Shown: positions 42,169 through 51,210 of the stretch, piece by piece
How the letters are laid out: every line of letters starts with the position of its first letter
Numbering within the stretch: position 1 is the first letter of the stretch
Source of the DNA: CATQHP01 sp965214915
GTDB lineage: Bacteria; Acidobacteriota; Terriglobia; Bryobacterales; UBA6623
Assembly (NCBI GenBank): GCA_965214915.1
Contig: CBDCCP010000001.1
Span: forward strand, 2,108,001-2,172,000
Reading direction: 5' to 3'
DNA length: 64,000 nucleotides
Program-made: the position numbers and the translations under genes
Notes under the pieces: generated by a model
What the model saw: the letters and a program-made list of their open reading frames with translations, nothing else
Databases searched by the model: none
Told to the model about the DNA's origin: nothing

Positions 42169-43758
42169 TCAGGTGCGTCGCTTGGCGCTCGCGGCCGAAG
42201 GCGGCGGCTCCCACGGCAGCCTGCCGTCGCAGCGGTCGCGATAATACGGAGCGATGGCGTCAACCTGCGCCGCGGCGCGGGCGGGCGTACGCTGCAGCGC
42301 GCCGCCGTCGATGATCGAAACAGCGGCGATCCGCGCCGGCCCGAACTCGTGCCAGGCATCCAGATCGGCGTTCGCGGACCCGGCAGGCGGCAGCGGAAAG
42401 TCGAACTGCAGGGTCCGCGGGGCAACGCGTTTCCGCAGACCCTGGTAATACCAGGATTGAACGATCAGTTCGCCCGCCCGCGGGGAATCGTGGAACTCGG
42501 GGCGCAGACGCAAAGCGGCGACTTCCATCTGCGCCAGCGACGTGCCGGTCGAGAAGCCTTCGAAGCCGCCTTCGGTATGCACAAGAACGCGGCCGCGGCG
42601 CCGGAGAGTGGCCCCGAAGCCGAGCGGACTGACGAACGAGTCCACTTGGCCGGCCTTTGTCGGGTAACCGAAAATTTCCCGTCCGAACTCCGCGCCCGCC
42701 GGCGACGGCTTCAGGTGCGACACGGCGTACCAGACAGCGCGGTTGTCGAGTAGGCAGTACGCCAGCAGCCATGCCTCGTCCAACGCGGGGTCGTCCAGGC
42801 CGCGAACGGCAAACAGCTTCAGCGACGGTCTGAGCGCCGCTTGACAGCCGGGCGGGAGCAATGCGGCGTGCCGCTCGCGGTTGACGCTGACTTCGACCTC
42901 GACGATCGTGACGCCTTCGACAACGGTTTCCCGCCGGCCGCGGTAAGCCTCGACCGCCCCCGCTTCGACCCGTGCGCGAATGCGCCCCGACGTTGGCGGA
43001 ACAAGTCCCAAGGCATCGGCGGAATAGGCCCGAAACGCAAACGGCTCGAACGCCGCAGCGGGAACCGCCTCCACGAACTCTTGAATCGGTTGCGTGTCCG
43101 CCAACCGTTCCCGCCGGCCGGCAACGGCAACCAGCTTGGAAACGCCGAGGAGGGAAAACGCTCCGTCGAATGTTCCGGCTGTGGTTACCGCATCGGTCGG
43201 GAGCGTTTCCCAACCTGCGTTCGAGCCGTCGGAAAGACGCCATAACTCGACCGGCGCGTCCGTATCGAGGGGGCCCTTCCGCCAATCCGGCTGCAATAAA
43301 TAGCGGTAAGTCAGGACTGGGAGTCGATCCGCAGCGGGGGCCGACTCGACTTCGCCGCCGACCTGTGCATGAAACATCTCGGTTCCTGCAATCCGCAGGC
43401 TGAAGGCGCCGCCGCCAATTTCTACATCGCCGGCAAACGCCGGTAAGCCGCGAGCTTCGCGGACGGTTCGCAACGTAAACGGATTCGCGGCCCAGACGGC
43501 CAGCGGAAGCAAGTGCTCCTCGCCCCGGAGATCGACAAGCGCGGCGAGCTGACAATGCGCCCCCGCTGCTCCGTTGCGGAATTCGACGATTACGCGCCCC
43601 GGCTCGGACGGCTGCAGCGGAACGGGAATAGCTTGGCGCAGCTTGTCCGCGTCCGCCGCGAAACAGAGTCGGACCGCCAACAACTCATCCGCGGCCGCCG
43701 CCGGGAACACGGCGGCGGCCGCGGCGCCCAGAAACTGCCGCCGGTTGAGCACGAGCAC
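42169..43758 (-). CDS. Tat-exported protein with two acetoacetate-decarboxylase-like halves
   Basis: 529 residues from GTG 43758. The N-terminus LNRRQFLGAAAAAVFPAAA is a twin-arginine signal. The second half holds GAEFGREIFGYPTKAGQVD (about 358-376), close to the GRELYGxPKK active-site region of acetoacetate decarboxylase, whose Schiff-base lysine would be K368 here, with T in place of the first lysine. The first half has a weaker copy (TLRTVREARGLPAFAGDVEI) with no lysine. A tandem, exported ADC-like protein is unusual; it may bind or convert a keto acid or small carbonyl compound. It is convergent with nothing and precedes the TonB unit by 584 bp. Confidence 0.55.
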   Translation of the reverse strand: MLVLNRRQFLGAAAAAVFPAAAADELLAVRLCFAADADKLRQAIPVPLQPSEPGRVIVEFRNGAAGAHCQLAALVDLRGEEHLLPLAVWAANPFTLRTVREARGLPAFAGDVEIGGGAFSLRIAGTEMFHAQVGGEVESAPAADRLPVLTYRYLLQPDWRKGPLDTDAPVELWRLSDGSNAGWETLPTDAVTTAGTFDGAFSLLGVSKLVAVAGRRERLADTQPIQEFVEAVPAAAFEPFAFRAYSADALGLVPPTSGRIRARVEAGAVEAYRGRRETVVEGVTIVEVEVSVNRERHAALLPPGCQAALRPSLKLFAVRGLDDPALDEAWLLAYCLLDNRAVWYAVSHLKPSPAGAEFGREIFGYPTKAGQVDSFVSPLGFGATLRRRGRVLVHTEGGFEGFSTGTSLAQMEVAALRLRPEFHDSPRAGELIVQSWYYQGLRKRVAPRTLQFDFPLPPAGSANADLDAWHEFGPARIAAVSIIDGGALQRTPARAAAQVDAIAPYYRDRCDGRLPWEPPPSAASAKRRT

Positions 43759-43876
43759 TCAGTTTCGCACGGACAGAGGGCCGGGAGAGACCCCGCAGAA
43801 GAAAACGGCGCGCCGGGCCCCTCGATGCCGTCCGTAATGTCCGCTAAGATGGATGCATACGAAGCGGAGGGATTGC

Positions 43877-44143
43877 GTGCCCATCAGTCAGGAATTGCTT
43901 GAAATCCTTTGTTGCCCGCAGTCGAAGGTTCCCGTCGAGATGATGAGCGAGGACCAGCTCTCCAGACTGAATTCCCTGATCGCGGCTGGAAAGGTCGAGT
44001 ATGCCGGCGGCGACGCCGTAGAGAAGCCGTTCTCCGAGGGCCTTATCACCACCGACGGCAGGACCGTTTACCGCATTGACGACGATATTCCCGTGATGCT
44101 CATCGACCAATCGATCGCCGCCGATCGGTTGGAGGGCTTGTAG
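43877..44143 (+). CDS. UPF0434/Trm112-like small protein
   Basis: 88 residues starting at GTG 43877, chosen because ggaggg lies 6 bases upstream; the longer frame from 43853 would hide that site. Motifs are ISQELLEILCCPQSKVPVEM, LITTDGRTVYRIDDDIPVML, the Trm112 zinc-ribbon-like fold seen in E. coli YcaR. The usual CPxCKG is CCPQSK here, so the metal site is degenerate. In bacteria such proteins often lie with lipid A or nucleotide genes; the role may be as a methyltransferase partner. It converges with glmM (46 bp between stops). Confidence 0.8.
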   Translation: MPISQELLEILCCPQSKVPVEMMSEDQLSRLNSLIAAGKVEYAGGDAVEKPFSEGLITTDGRTVYRIDDDIPVMLIDQSIAADRLEGL

Positions 44144-44189
44144 CCGGTAACCGCGAGGCCGCCCTGCAGACCGCGCCGGAGCGTCCGGC

Positions 44190-45533
44190 TCACACTCCCA
44201 GGCGCTTCTCGAATAGTCCGGCGAGCTTAGCGGAATGCCGCGCTACGTCCTCCGCGCGTTCGGCTTCGACCATGACCCGAACGAGCGGCTCCGTTCCGGA
44301 ATAGCGCACCAGGACGCGCCCGCTTCCGGCCAGCTCCAACTCGCTTGCGGCGACGGCTTGCTGCAGCGCGGGGATTTGCTGGAGCGGTTTCCGCTCCTTG
44401 ACCCGGATGTTGACGAGCCTTTGCGGAAACACTTTGAGACGCTGCCTGAGGACGCTGAACGATTCGCGCCGCTCGGCGGCGACCCCCAACATGGTCAACG
44501 CCGTCAGCAGCCCGTCGCCGGTTGTGGCGTGGTCGCCGAAAATCACGTGCCCCGATTGCTCGCCTCCCAGGGCGGCGCCGCAGCGCAGCATCTCCTCGAG
44601 AACGTGCTTATCGCCCACGGGCGTCCGGGAGAGCGCGATGCCTTCGCCTTCCAGAGCCTTTTCGAGCCCGATGTTTGACATCACCGTCGCAACCACCCTG
44701 TTTTCGTGCAGTTGTCCGCGTTGCCTCATCTGGACTCCGACCGCGAGCAAGATATTGTCGCCGTTGAGGCGCCGGCCTTTTTCGTCGACGAGCAGGCAAC
44801 GGTCGGCGTCTCCATCGAAGGCAATGCCGAGATCTGCCGCGCTTTCCACAACGCGTTGGGCGAGCGCATCCATGTGCAGCGAGCCGCAGTTGCGGTTGAT
44901 GTTCCGGCCGTCCGGCCGATTGGCAAGGAACTCCGCTTCGATGCCCAGAGCCTCGAACACCGGCGGAGCGAGCGCCGACGCCGCGCCGTTGGCGCAGTCG
45001 ACGACGACCCGCAGCCCCGCCGATCCCGGGCCGGAGGCGGCGACGTCGATCAGGTGACGGACATAGCTGCGGGCGATTTGCGGATCGCTCGCGAGCTCGA
45101 GCTGCGAAGGCTGCAAGCGTCCCGCAAGCAGTCGGGAAACCGCTTCTTCGGTCTCGGCTTCCTGTTCGTCGGGCATTTTGTACCCGAACGGCCCAAACAC
45201 CTTGATCCCGTTGTCTTCGAAAGGGTTGTGCGAGGCCGATATCATCACCCCGGACGAGAAACTTCCCCGTTCCGTCGCGTAGGCGACGCCGGGGGTGGGG
45301 ATCACGCCGGCGTAATGCACTGCCACGCCGCCGGATTGGAGTCCGGCGGCGAGAGTTTGTGCGATGCCCGCGCTCGACTCCCGCGGGTCCGCGCCGATCA
45401 ACACCGACGGCTTTTTCGTCTGTGCGAGACGCTCGGCGAGCGCGGCGCCGACGGCGAACGTCGTCGCTTCGTCTAGCGGCGGCTCGCTGGCTCGGCCGCG
45501 AATGCCGTCGGTGCCGAAAAGACTCTTAGCCAT
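44190..45533 (-). CDS. glmM: Phosphoglucosamine mutase
   Basis: Converts glucosamine-6-phosphate to glucosamine-1-phosphate for UDP-GlcNAc, so for peptidoglycan and LPS. 447 residues from ATG 45533, usual length. KSLFGTDGIRGRA at the N-terminus, phosphoserine S101 in ISASHNPFEDNG, the magnesium loop FDGDADRCLLVD, GGEQSGHVIF for sugar specificity and RYSGTEPLVRVMVEA for phosphate binding. All are intact. The assignment to GlmM rather than phosphomannomutase rests on the GTDGIRG start and the GGEQSGH loop. Confidence 0.94.
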   Translation of the reverse strand: MAKSLFGTDGIRGRASEPPLDEATTFAVGAALAERLAQTKKPSVLIGADPRESSAGIAQTLAAGLQSGGVAVHYAGVIPTPGVAYATERGSFSSGVMISASHNPFEDNGIKVFGPFGYKMPDEQEAETEEAVSRLLAGRLQPSQLELASDPQIARSYVRHLIDVAASGPGSAGLRVVVDCANGAASALAPPVFEALGIEAEFLANRPDGRNINRNCGSLHMDALAQRVVESAADLGIAFDGDADRCLLVDEKGRRLNGDNILLAVGVQMRQRGQLHENRVVATVMSNIGLEKALEGEGIALSRTPVGDKHVLEEMLRCGAALGGEQSGHVIFGDHATTGDGLLTALTMLGVAAERRESFSVLRQRLKVFPQRLVNIRVKERKPLQQIPALQQAVAASELELAGSGRVLVRYSGTEPLVRVMVEAERAEDVARHSAKLAGLFEKRLGV

Positions 45534-45628
45534 GAAAATCGGGTAATCCTGCCGAGCGGGCCGCCCGCTATGGCGCATTCCTATGGGGCGAACAAGGAAT
45601 TCTCAATTGTAGCCGGTTCGGCCGCCCA

Positions 45629-46642
45629 CTATCCATCTACGGCGAAGCCGTGCATCTTGCGGTAAACCGGTCCGTCGTAGAACTGAGTCGATTTGAACCA
45701 CTCGTGGCGTCCGTCGCCGGCCTCCGGCGCGGCCAGCGCCATGATCCGCTTGCGCTCGGCCTCCTCCAGCGGCTTGAAGCCGCGGGCGATCTTTACGTCG
45801 GCCATGAGTTGATCCATCGTGAGATATCCGCGGACGAGTGACGAAATCGGTAGGCTCAGCGCCCAGCGGACGCACATTTCCGCCGTGACTTTCGTCGTCG
45901 AGGGTATCTCGGCGACGCGGCGGCCGCCGCCCAGGCACTTCATGCCCAGCACGCCGACGTCTTTCGCCGCGCAAAGCGGCACGACTTCGCGCTGAAACGA
46001 TCTGTAGAAGTAGTCCATCGGGTTGATTGGCATCTGCGCCGTGGCCCAGTCGTAGCCCTTGTTCAGCATCTTGGTATGGATGCGTGGGTGCTTGTGCCCG
46101 GTGAAACCGATGTAGCGCACCTTGCCCGCCTTCTGCGCTTCGAGGGCGAACTTCAGCCCGCCCTTCTCGAATACCCAGTCAGGGTCGTTGTCGTAGTTGG
46201 TCTCGTGGAATTGCCATAAATCGAGGTAATCGGTCTGCAAACGCCGCAGGCTGGTTTCCAGGCACTCTTGCGAGAACTTGTAGTCGCGGCCGGAATTCTT
46301 GGTCATCAGAAAAACTTTGTCCCGGCGTCCCTTGAGCGCCCTGCCCATGAACTCTTCGGCATAGCCGTCGAGGTACACGTAGGCGTTGTCCCAGAAAGAA
46401 ACGCCGTTGTCGAGCGCGGCGTGGGCGAGCTTGAGGCCGGCCTTTTCGCCGTCGTCCTGCGCCGCGCGGCCGAGATGCGCGCCGCCGATGCAGAGGATCG
46501 AGACCTGCTCGCCGGTGCGGCCCAAGCGCCGCGTGGGGATGCCGTTCCCCGAATCTTTTTGGGCAACGGCCGGCCCGGCAAGGGCGGACATGACGGTCGC
46601 TCCCAACGATCCTTTGACAAAGCTGCGGCGTGAATCGGACAT
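45629..46642 (-). CDS. Tat-exported aldo/keto reductase
   Basis: 337 residues. SDSRRSFVKGSLGATVMSALAG is a twin-arginine signal, so the enzyme folds in the cytoplasm with its cofactor before export. The TIM barrel shows RRLGRTGEQVSILCIGGAHLG, the catalytic pair in FWDNAYVYLDGYAEEFMG (D and Y), KVFLMTK (K) and DLWQFHE (H). Exported aldo/keto reductases of this kind are frequent in acidobacteria and planctomycetes; their substrates are unknown. On the minus strand TATACT ends 9 bases before the ATG, which hints at a near-leaderless transcript. Confidence 0.87.
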   Translation of the reverse strand: MSDSRRSFVKGSLGATVMSALAGPAVAQKDSGNGIPTRRLGRTGEQVSILCIGGAHLGRAAQDDGEKAGLKLAHAALDNGVSFWDNAYVYLDGYAEEFMGRALKGRRDKVFLMTKNSGRDYKFSQECLETSLRRLQTDYLDLWQFHETNYDNDPDWVFEKGGLKFALEAQKAGKVRYIGFTGHKHPRIHTKMLNKGYDWATAQMPINPMDYFYRSFQREVVPLCAAKDVGVLGMKCLGGGRRVAEIPSTTKVTAEMCVRWALSLPISSLVRGYLTMDQLMADVKIARGFKPLEEAERKRIMALAAPEAGDGRHEWFKSTQFYDGPVYRKMHGFAVDG

Positions 46643-46924
46643 AACGGAAACAGTATATCGGGAACGCGTCTTCTTCGGGGCGCGAGTCTTATGCGCAGAG
46701 AAACGAATCCGCAGAAAAAGACCGGATCGCGGTCGAGCCGTGCAAGCGCAAATCCGTTTCCCCTCGAACCGCTTCGCGCTACGAGTGCGTTATCCTGCAA
46801 AATCATACGACGCGTCGACAACGCACATGAGCAAGTTGCTGCCGCGCATCGCAGGCGGGGCGGCGCGGGCTGTCCCATCCTGGTCTTTGGAATCTTGAAG
46901 AAGCTGTACGTAGACGATGAATGA

Positions 46925-47169
46925 ATGACCCCGGCGGACGATCTGCTGCATGAGGTCGGCGGGAGAAGGTTTGTGACCGTGCCGGCCGATCCGCCGCGGC
47001 GGTTTCAGAACAGGACCGGGAAGATGGCGCCCGCGCGCCGCCGTCTTGCACGCTATCGCACGCTGTCGTTTGAGGAGGTCGAGGAATTGCCGGTAGGCTC
47101 GATCGCCAACGATACCGCGCACTTGTATCTGTGGGTTCCCAACGCTCTGTTGACCCACGGCCTGCGGGC
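46925..47169 (+). pseudogene. MT-A70-family adenine methyltransferase, truncated remnant
   Basis: The frame from ATG 46925 encodes FVTVPADPPRRFQNRTGKMA, then RYRTLSFEEVEELPVGSIAN and DTAHLYLWVPNALL. This is the N-terminal part of MT-A70-type DNA or RNA N6-adenine methyltransferases, in which the catalytic motif is DPPW. Here it reads DPPR, and all sequence after NALL is lost where the 3' end of the ankyrin gene begins. The normal protein has about 200 residues or more. It is therefore inactive. An insertion or recombination near 47170 probably removed the rest. Confidence 0.72.
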
Positions 47170-47179
47170 GCGTCCCGAT

Positions 47180-49132
47180 CTATCGGCGCCGGCGCTCTTC
47201 CGCGTTTCGCGGCGCTTCGTTGCGGTGGCGGAGGAGGATAGCCGTCACGTCGGCGCGGCCCATTTTCTGCGCCCACGCCTGAGGGGTAGCCCAGGGTTCG
47301 GCGTCTGCTTCGTCCGCGTCCGCGCCGCGGCTTAACAGCAGCTCCACCAATTCGACACGGCCCCAGCGGCAGGCCCAGCCCAGCGGCGTGCTTTGCAACA
47401 GATCGTCGCGGCAGTCCAGTCTTGCGCCGGCGTCGAGCGCCGCGTTGGCGAAGGCAATCCGCTCGTCGGACGTCAGGTGATCGCGCGAGGCGGCGATCTT
47501 GTGCAGGATGGAATTGCCGAAGCGTCCGGGGACGTTCACGTCGCAGCGCTCGAGCACGAGTTGAAAGCAACGCAGATACGTCCCGCGGTCGAGATCGGCA
47601 TGCGCCCAAGGGCCGCGCATGTGATTCCAGAAGCGGGTCGGCTGGGCCAGGATGCGCCGCCAGCGCGAGTCGCTGCGGGCCCAATCGGTGCGCTGGAGAG
47701 CCATGCGCACGATCTCGGGGTCGCCGCCGCAGGCCGCGCTCCAGAGGATATCTTCCACGAGCTCGGCCTTTGTGGCGGTTCCCTCGGGCAGCGTTCCCGC
47801 GTCCGCGGCGGCGAGCATCAGCCTGGCCGGCTCGGTCTCCCGGTAGTGCGCCAGGGTCACGGCGTCGGCCCGCCCGCCATAGCTTTGCAGCAAGCGGATC
47901 ATCTCCCGGTCGCGCCGGCCGTAGGCGGCAAACACGGGCGTACCGCTGGCGTAAACCTGGCCATTCGGATCGGCGCCGCGTTCGAGCAGCAGCTTCGCCG
48001 CCGCGAATTTTCCCGCTCCGGCGGCGCTGCGCAACGGCATGCCCCAACTCTGCACCGAACCCTCCAATTCCTCGAAAGCCATGCGCTCGTCGGGGTCGAG
48101 CCCCAAATCCAGCAGCAGCTCGAGCATGTCGATACGGTCGTGCCGCACGGCTATCGTCAGCAGCCCGCCCCCATATTCGATCGGATTGACGAGCGACCCT
48201 GCGGCGTGGAGCCCGCGCAGCCGCGCGGCGTCGCCCAAGGCGACGGCGGCGCGGACGGTAAGCGCAGCGCCGCGTTCGAGCAGCAGCTTCGCCGCGGCGG
48301 CGAATTTTTTCGGCTCTACGGCGTTTCCCCAACCCCCTCCCACGGCGCAGTCGAGCGGAGAGCGGCCGTCGGGGCCCGGCCGGTTGGGGTCGGCTTTGCG
48401 CTCCAGGAGCTCGCGGACGATCGCGGCGGCGCCCATTGCGGCCGCAACGTGCAACGGCGGCCAACCCCTGCGGTTCGGCGCCTCGACCAGCGCGGGGTCG
48501 CCGGCGAGCATGGCGGCGGCCGCGGCGTCATCGCCGCCGAGTATAGCCCGAGTGAGCCGGACGGGCGCATCGTCCGCGGATCGCGCCGCGCCGCGCCGCC
48601 GCTCTTCCTCGCGAATGATCGCGACGATCTCGTCGTAGCCGCGCTCGCGGGCCAGCGTCATCGCCGTTGTCGCCGCTCGATGCGGGTATATCCCTTCGTG
48701 GGCATCGGCGCCGCGCCGCATCAGCAGCCGCGTCATCCGCGGCGAGCGGCCGAGCACGGCAAAGTGCAGCGGCCTGTGCTCATCGGTTTCGGAAAGGCAC
48801 ATGTTGACCAATTCCGGGCGGGCGCGGAGCATCGCCTCCACGCTTTGCGCATCGTCCGCCCGCACGGCTGCGGCCAGCCGCTCTATCGTGACGCCGGAGA
48901 CATAAGCCTTCAGCTTGGGCCAACTATCGAAACCGTAGCTGCGCGCCAACACGAGTTGGGCGTGGCGGAGCGCGAAAGCATCGGTTGCGGCGCCCCGGTA
49001 ATGCGCGGCAACCTCCGCGGCCGCGGCGGCGTCGCCGGAACGAAAGGCGCGCAGCAACTCCTTCGCTTGGCGCTTCAGTTGCTTGAGATCGGGTTTGGCG
49101 GGAAGCGCGCGGGTGGGCAGGCGCTTGCTCAT
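47180..49132 (-). CDS. Large ankyrin-repeat protein (cytoplasmic)
   Basis: 650 residues without signal peptide. The N-terminal 80 residues (LKQLKRQAKELLRAFRSGDA and HAQLVLARSYGFDSWPKLKAYV) are the helical lead common to acidobacterial ankyrin proteins. Then come about twelve ankyrin repeats, for example HRPLHFAVLGRSPRMTRLLM, GWPPLHVAAAMGAAAIVREL and STPLGWACRWGRVELVELLL. It is expected to bind other proteins in the cytoplasm; the target is unknown. The 3' end touches the MT-A70 remnant coming from the other strand. Start ATG 49132; tRNA-Phe lies 243 bp upstream. Confidence 0.85.
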   Translation of the reverse strand: MSKRLPTRALPAKPDLKQLKRQAKELLRAFRSGDAAAAAEVAAHYRGAATDAFALRHAQLVLARSYGFDSWPKLKAYVSGVTIERLAAAVRADDAQSVEAMLRARPELVNMCLSETDEHRPLHFAVLGRSPRMTRLLMRRGADAHEGIYPHRAATTAMTLARERGYDEIVAIIREEERRRGAARSADDAPVRLTRAILGGDDAAAAAMLAGDPALVEAPNRRGWPPLHVAAAMGAAAIVRELLERKADPNRPGPDGRSPLDCAVGGGWGNAVEPKKFAAAAKLLLERGAALTVRAAVALGDAARLRGLHAAGSLVNPIEYGGGLLTIAVRHDRIDMLELLLDLGLDPDERMAFEELEGSVQSWGMPLRSAAGAGKFAAAKLLLERGADPNGQVYASGTPVFAAYGRRDREMIRLLQSYGGRADAVTLAHYRETEPARLMLAAADAGTLPEGTATKAELVEDILWSAACGGDPEIVRMALQRTDWARSDSRWRRILAQPTRFWNHMRGPWAHADLDRGTYLRCFQLVLERCDVNVPGRFGNSILHKIAASRDHLTSDERIAFANAALDAGARLDCRDDLLQSTPLGWACRWGRVELVELLLSRGADADEADAEPWATPQAWAQKMGRADVTAILLRHRNEAPRNAEERRRR

Positions 49133-49375
49133 GACGAAACTCCTTCCTTGGCTACGCCGGCGGCGTCAGCGGCTGCGCCCGGTGTCCGCGCTCGCGGGCA
49201 GAAAAGAGTTCCTCGAAAGAACGGTTTTTATTCAAATCGGCTCGGGGTGGACTCGGTCCTTCCCGCGGACACGGCGGCGTCCCCGAAACGCCGCGCTCAT
49301 CGTAGCGGGAAAGAGGGGCTCAAGTCAATGCGAGCCGAAAAAACCCCGCGACGGAACGGGGCTTCACAATGAGGG

Positions 49376-49451
49376 TGGTGCCTAGGGACGGAGTTGAACC
49401 GCCGACGCCGGCCTTTTCAGGGCCGCGCTCTACCACCTGAGCTACCTAGGC
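49376..49451 (-). tRNA. tRNA-Phe (GAA anticodon)
   Basis: 76 nt including encoded CCA. Acceptor GCCTAGG/CCTAGGC, D-arm with GGTGGTAGAG, anticodon arm CGGCC-CTGAAAA-GGCCG giving GAA, T-arm GCGGTTCAACTCCGT. Complete cloverleaf. Confidence 0.95.
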
Positions 49452-49461
49452 AACCGTTCTT

Positions 49462-49490
49462 ATTTTACGAGGCGTCCGCCCAAAGGTCAA
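49462..49490 (-). promoter_or_regulatory. Promoter of tRNA-Phe
   Basis: Minus strand TTGACC (49485-49490), 17-base spacer, TAAAAT (49462-49467), with transcription expected about 4 bases before the tRNA. It begins right at the transporter stop codon, so the tRNA does not depend on read-through. Confidence 0.7.
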
Positions 49491-51035
49491 TCAGCCGAAG
49501 CCGAACATCTTTGCGCCGAGGAGATAAACCATCAAGGGCGCCACGGCCAAACCGAGCAAGTCGAGCACGATTCCGGCGCGGAACATCTTGGGAATGGTGA
49601 TCCAGCCGCTGGAGAAAACGATCGCATTCGGCGGCGTCGCCACCGGAAGCGTGAAAGCGAACGAGGCCATGACCGCCACCGGTATGAGCAACAGATAGGG
49701 ATGAACGCCGATCTCGACGGCCATCGCGGCGACGATCGGCGAGAACATCAAGACGGTAGCGACATTCGACGTCGCCTCGGTGAGGGCCGTCGACAGCAGG
49801 CAGGTGACGAGCACCAGAAGCCATACGGGCGTGCCCTTCAGCGCACCCAGTTGCAAGCCGATCCATGCCGCCAAGCCGCTTTCGGAGATGCCTGCCGCAA
49901 GCGCGAATCCGCCGCCGATGAGAAACACGATCCCCCAGGGCATGCGCTCCGCCGCCGTCTTCCAGTCCATCGCAAAACCGTCCGCCGAACCCCGCCCCAA
50001 CAGATCGGCCGGCAACAGAAACAGCAGCACCGCCATCCCTATGGCGACCGTCGAGTCATGAACGTCCGAGGAATCCGGAAGCAGCCCGGACCATCCCGGC
50101 AGAGTGAACCACTCGAGGTCGAGCGGGCTGCGCGTGATCCAGAGCAGCCCCGTCGCCGCCGAAACCATCAGCACCAGACGCTCGACGGGCGCGATGGGGC
50201 CGAGACGCCGCAATTCATCTTGGATGACGCTTTGGCTACCGCGAAACTCGATCGCGGAAAGAGGCAGATCGGCGCCGAAACGGCAGAGATAAATCCACGT
50301 CAGCGGCAGGAAAACCGCCACGATCGGGATGCAGACGGCCGACCAGGGGACAAAGCCGATCTGGGGCAGCTCGGGGAAATTCTCCGAGGCAAAACCCAGG
50401 AATGCAACCGTCGTCGGCGAGCCGACGATCGTGCCGATCCCGCCGACGCTCGCCGCGTAGGCGATGCCCAGCAACAGCACGAGCCCGAAATTTTTCCGCG
50501 CCAGCGACTTTGTTTCCTCCTGCGTATCGACACCCGCGATTTCCGCCATCTCGGCCAATTGGTTCACGACGGCCATCGCGATCGGCAACAGCATCATCGT
50601 GGTGGCGGTATTCGAAATCCACATCGAGAGGAATGCCGCGGCAATCATGAAACCCAGCAGCAGGGAGCGCGGCTTCGAACCGACGCGCGCGATCGTGGCC
50701 AGGGCGATGCGGCGGTGAAGGTTCCACTTTTCCATCGCGATGGCGATGATAAAACCGCCGAGGAACAGGAAGATGATGTGATTCGCATAGTGCGCCGACA
50801 CGGCGCGGCTGGACAGGATGTCGAGCGCCGGAAACAGCACGAGCGGCAGCAGCGCCGTCACCGCGATGTGGGCGGCTTCGCTGATCCACCAGGAGGCCAT
50901 CAGGAAGGCGACCGCGGCGGTGCGTTGGGCAACCGGCTCCATCCCGCCGGGCCGCGGCAGCAGTAGAATCGCCGCGAACCCGATCAGGCCGACGGCGAAT
51001 CCGATATTCCGCCGATTGAATGCGCCGGCAAACAT
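49491..51035 (-). CDS. SLC13/DASS-type anion:sodium symporter
   Basis: Membrane protein of 514 residues with about 11 helices. The family pattern is clear: MASWWISEAAHIAVTALLPL, FLFLGGFIIAIAMEKWNLHRRIAL, FLSMWISNTATTMMLLPIA (SNT sodium-site motif), GSPTTVAFLG, and in the second half CLLSTALTEATSNVATVLMFSP and ATPPNAIVFSSG (second SNT- and TPPNA-type motifs). It imports di- or tricarboxylates, or sulfate, with sodium. The only plausible start, ATG 51035, uses the last base of the tRNA-Glu CCA end; no alternative GTG or TTG lies before the first helix. Confidence 0.88.
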   Translation of the reverse strand: MFAGAFNRRNIGFAVGLIGFAAILLLPRPGGMEPVAQRTAAVAFLMASWWISEAAHIAVTALLPLVLFPALDILSSRAVSAHYANHIIFLFLGGFIIAIAMEKWNLHRRIALATIARVGSKPRSLLLGFMIAAAFLSMWISNTATTMMLLPIAMAVVNQLAEMAEIAGVDTQEETKSLARKNFGLVLLLGIAYAASVGGIGTIVGSPTTVAFLGFASENFPELPQIGFVPWSAVCIPIVAVFLPLTWIYLCRFGADLPLSAIEFRGSQSVIQDELRRLGPIAPVERLVLMVSAATGLLWITRSPLDLEWFTLPGWSGLLPDSSDVHDSTVAIGMAVLLFLLPADLLGRGSADGFAMDWKTAAERMPWGIVFLIGGGFALAAGISESGLAAWIGLQLGALKGTPVWLLVLVTCLLSTALTEATSNVATVLMFSPIVAAMAVEIGVHPYLLLIPVAVMASFAFTLPVATPPNAIVFSSGWITIPKMFRAGIVLDLLGLAVAPLMVYLLGAKMFGFG

Positions 51036-51109
51036 GGTAGCGCTACGGGGATTCGAACCCCGATCTGAGCCTTGAGAGGGCCCTGTCCTAACCCTTAGAC
51101 GATAGCGCC
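51035..51109 (-). tRNA. tRNA-Glu (CTC anticodon)
   Basis: 75 nt including encoded CCA. Acceptor GGCGCTA/TAGCGCT (one G-U pair), D-arm GTCTAAGGGTTAGGAC, anticodon arm GGGCC-CTCTCAA-GGCTC giving CTC (with one mismatch), T-arm CGGGGTTCGAATCCCCG. The terminal A of CCA is also the A of the transporter start codon. Confidence 0.93.
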
Positions 51110-51122
51110 CCGGATAGCTTTT

Positions 51123-51151
51123 ATCGTAGCCGAGCGGCTGCGGGCGGTCAA
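51123..51151 (-). promoter_or_regulatory. Promoter of tRNA-Glu (and probably of the transporter)
   Basis: Minus strand TTGACC (51146-51151), 17-base spacer, TACGAT (51123-51128), about 14 bases before the tRNA. It has the same -35 and spacer length as the tRNA-Phe promoter. It is divergent to the LptFG gene. Confidence 0.65.
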
Positions 51152-51210
51152 TATCGGGCGAGCGCCCGCGCGGCGCACTGCGATAATGAAAATCTTGTCC
51201 CGGCGCCGCC

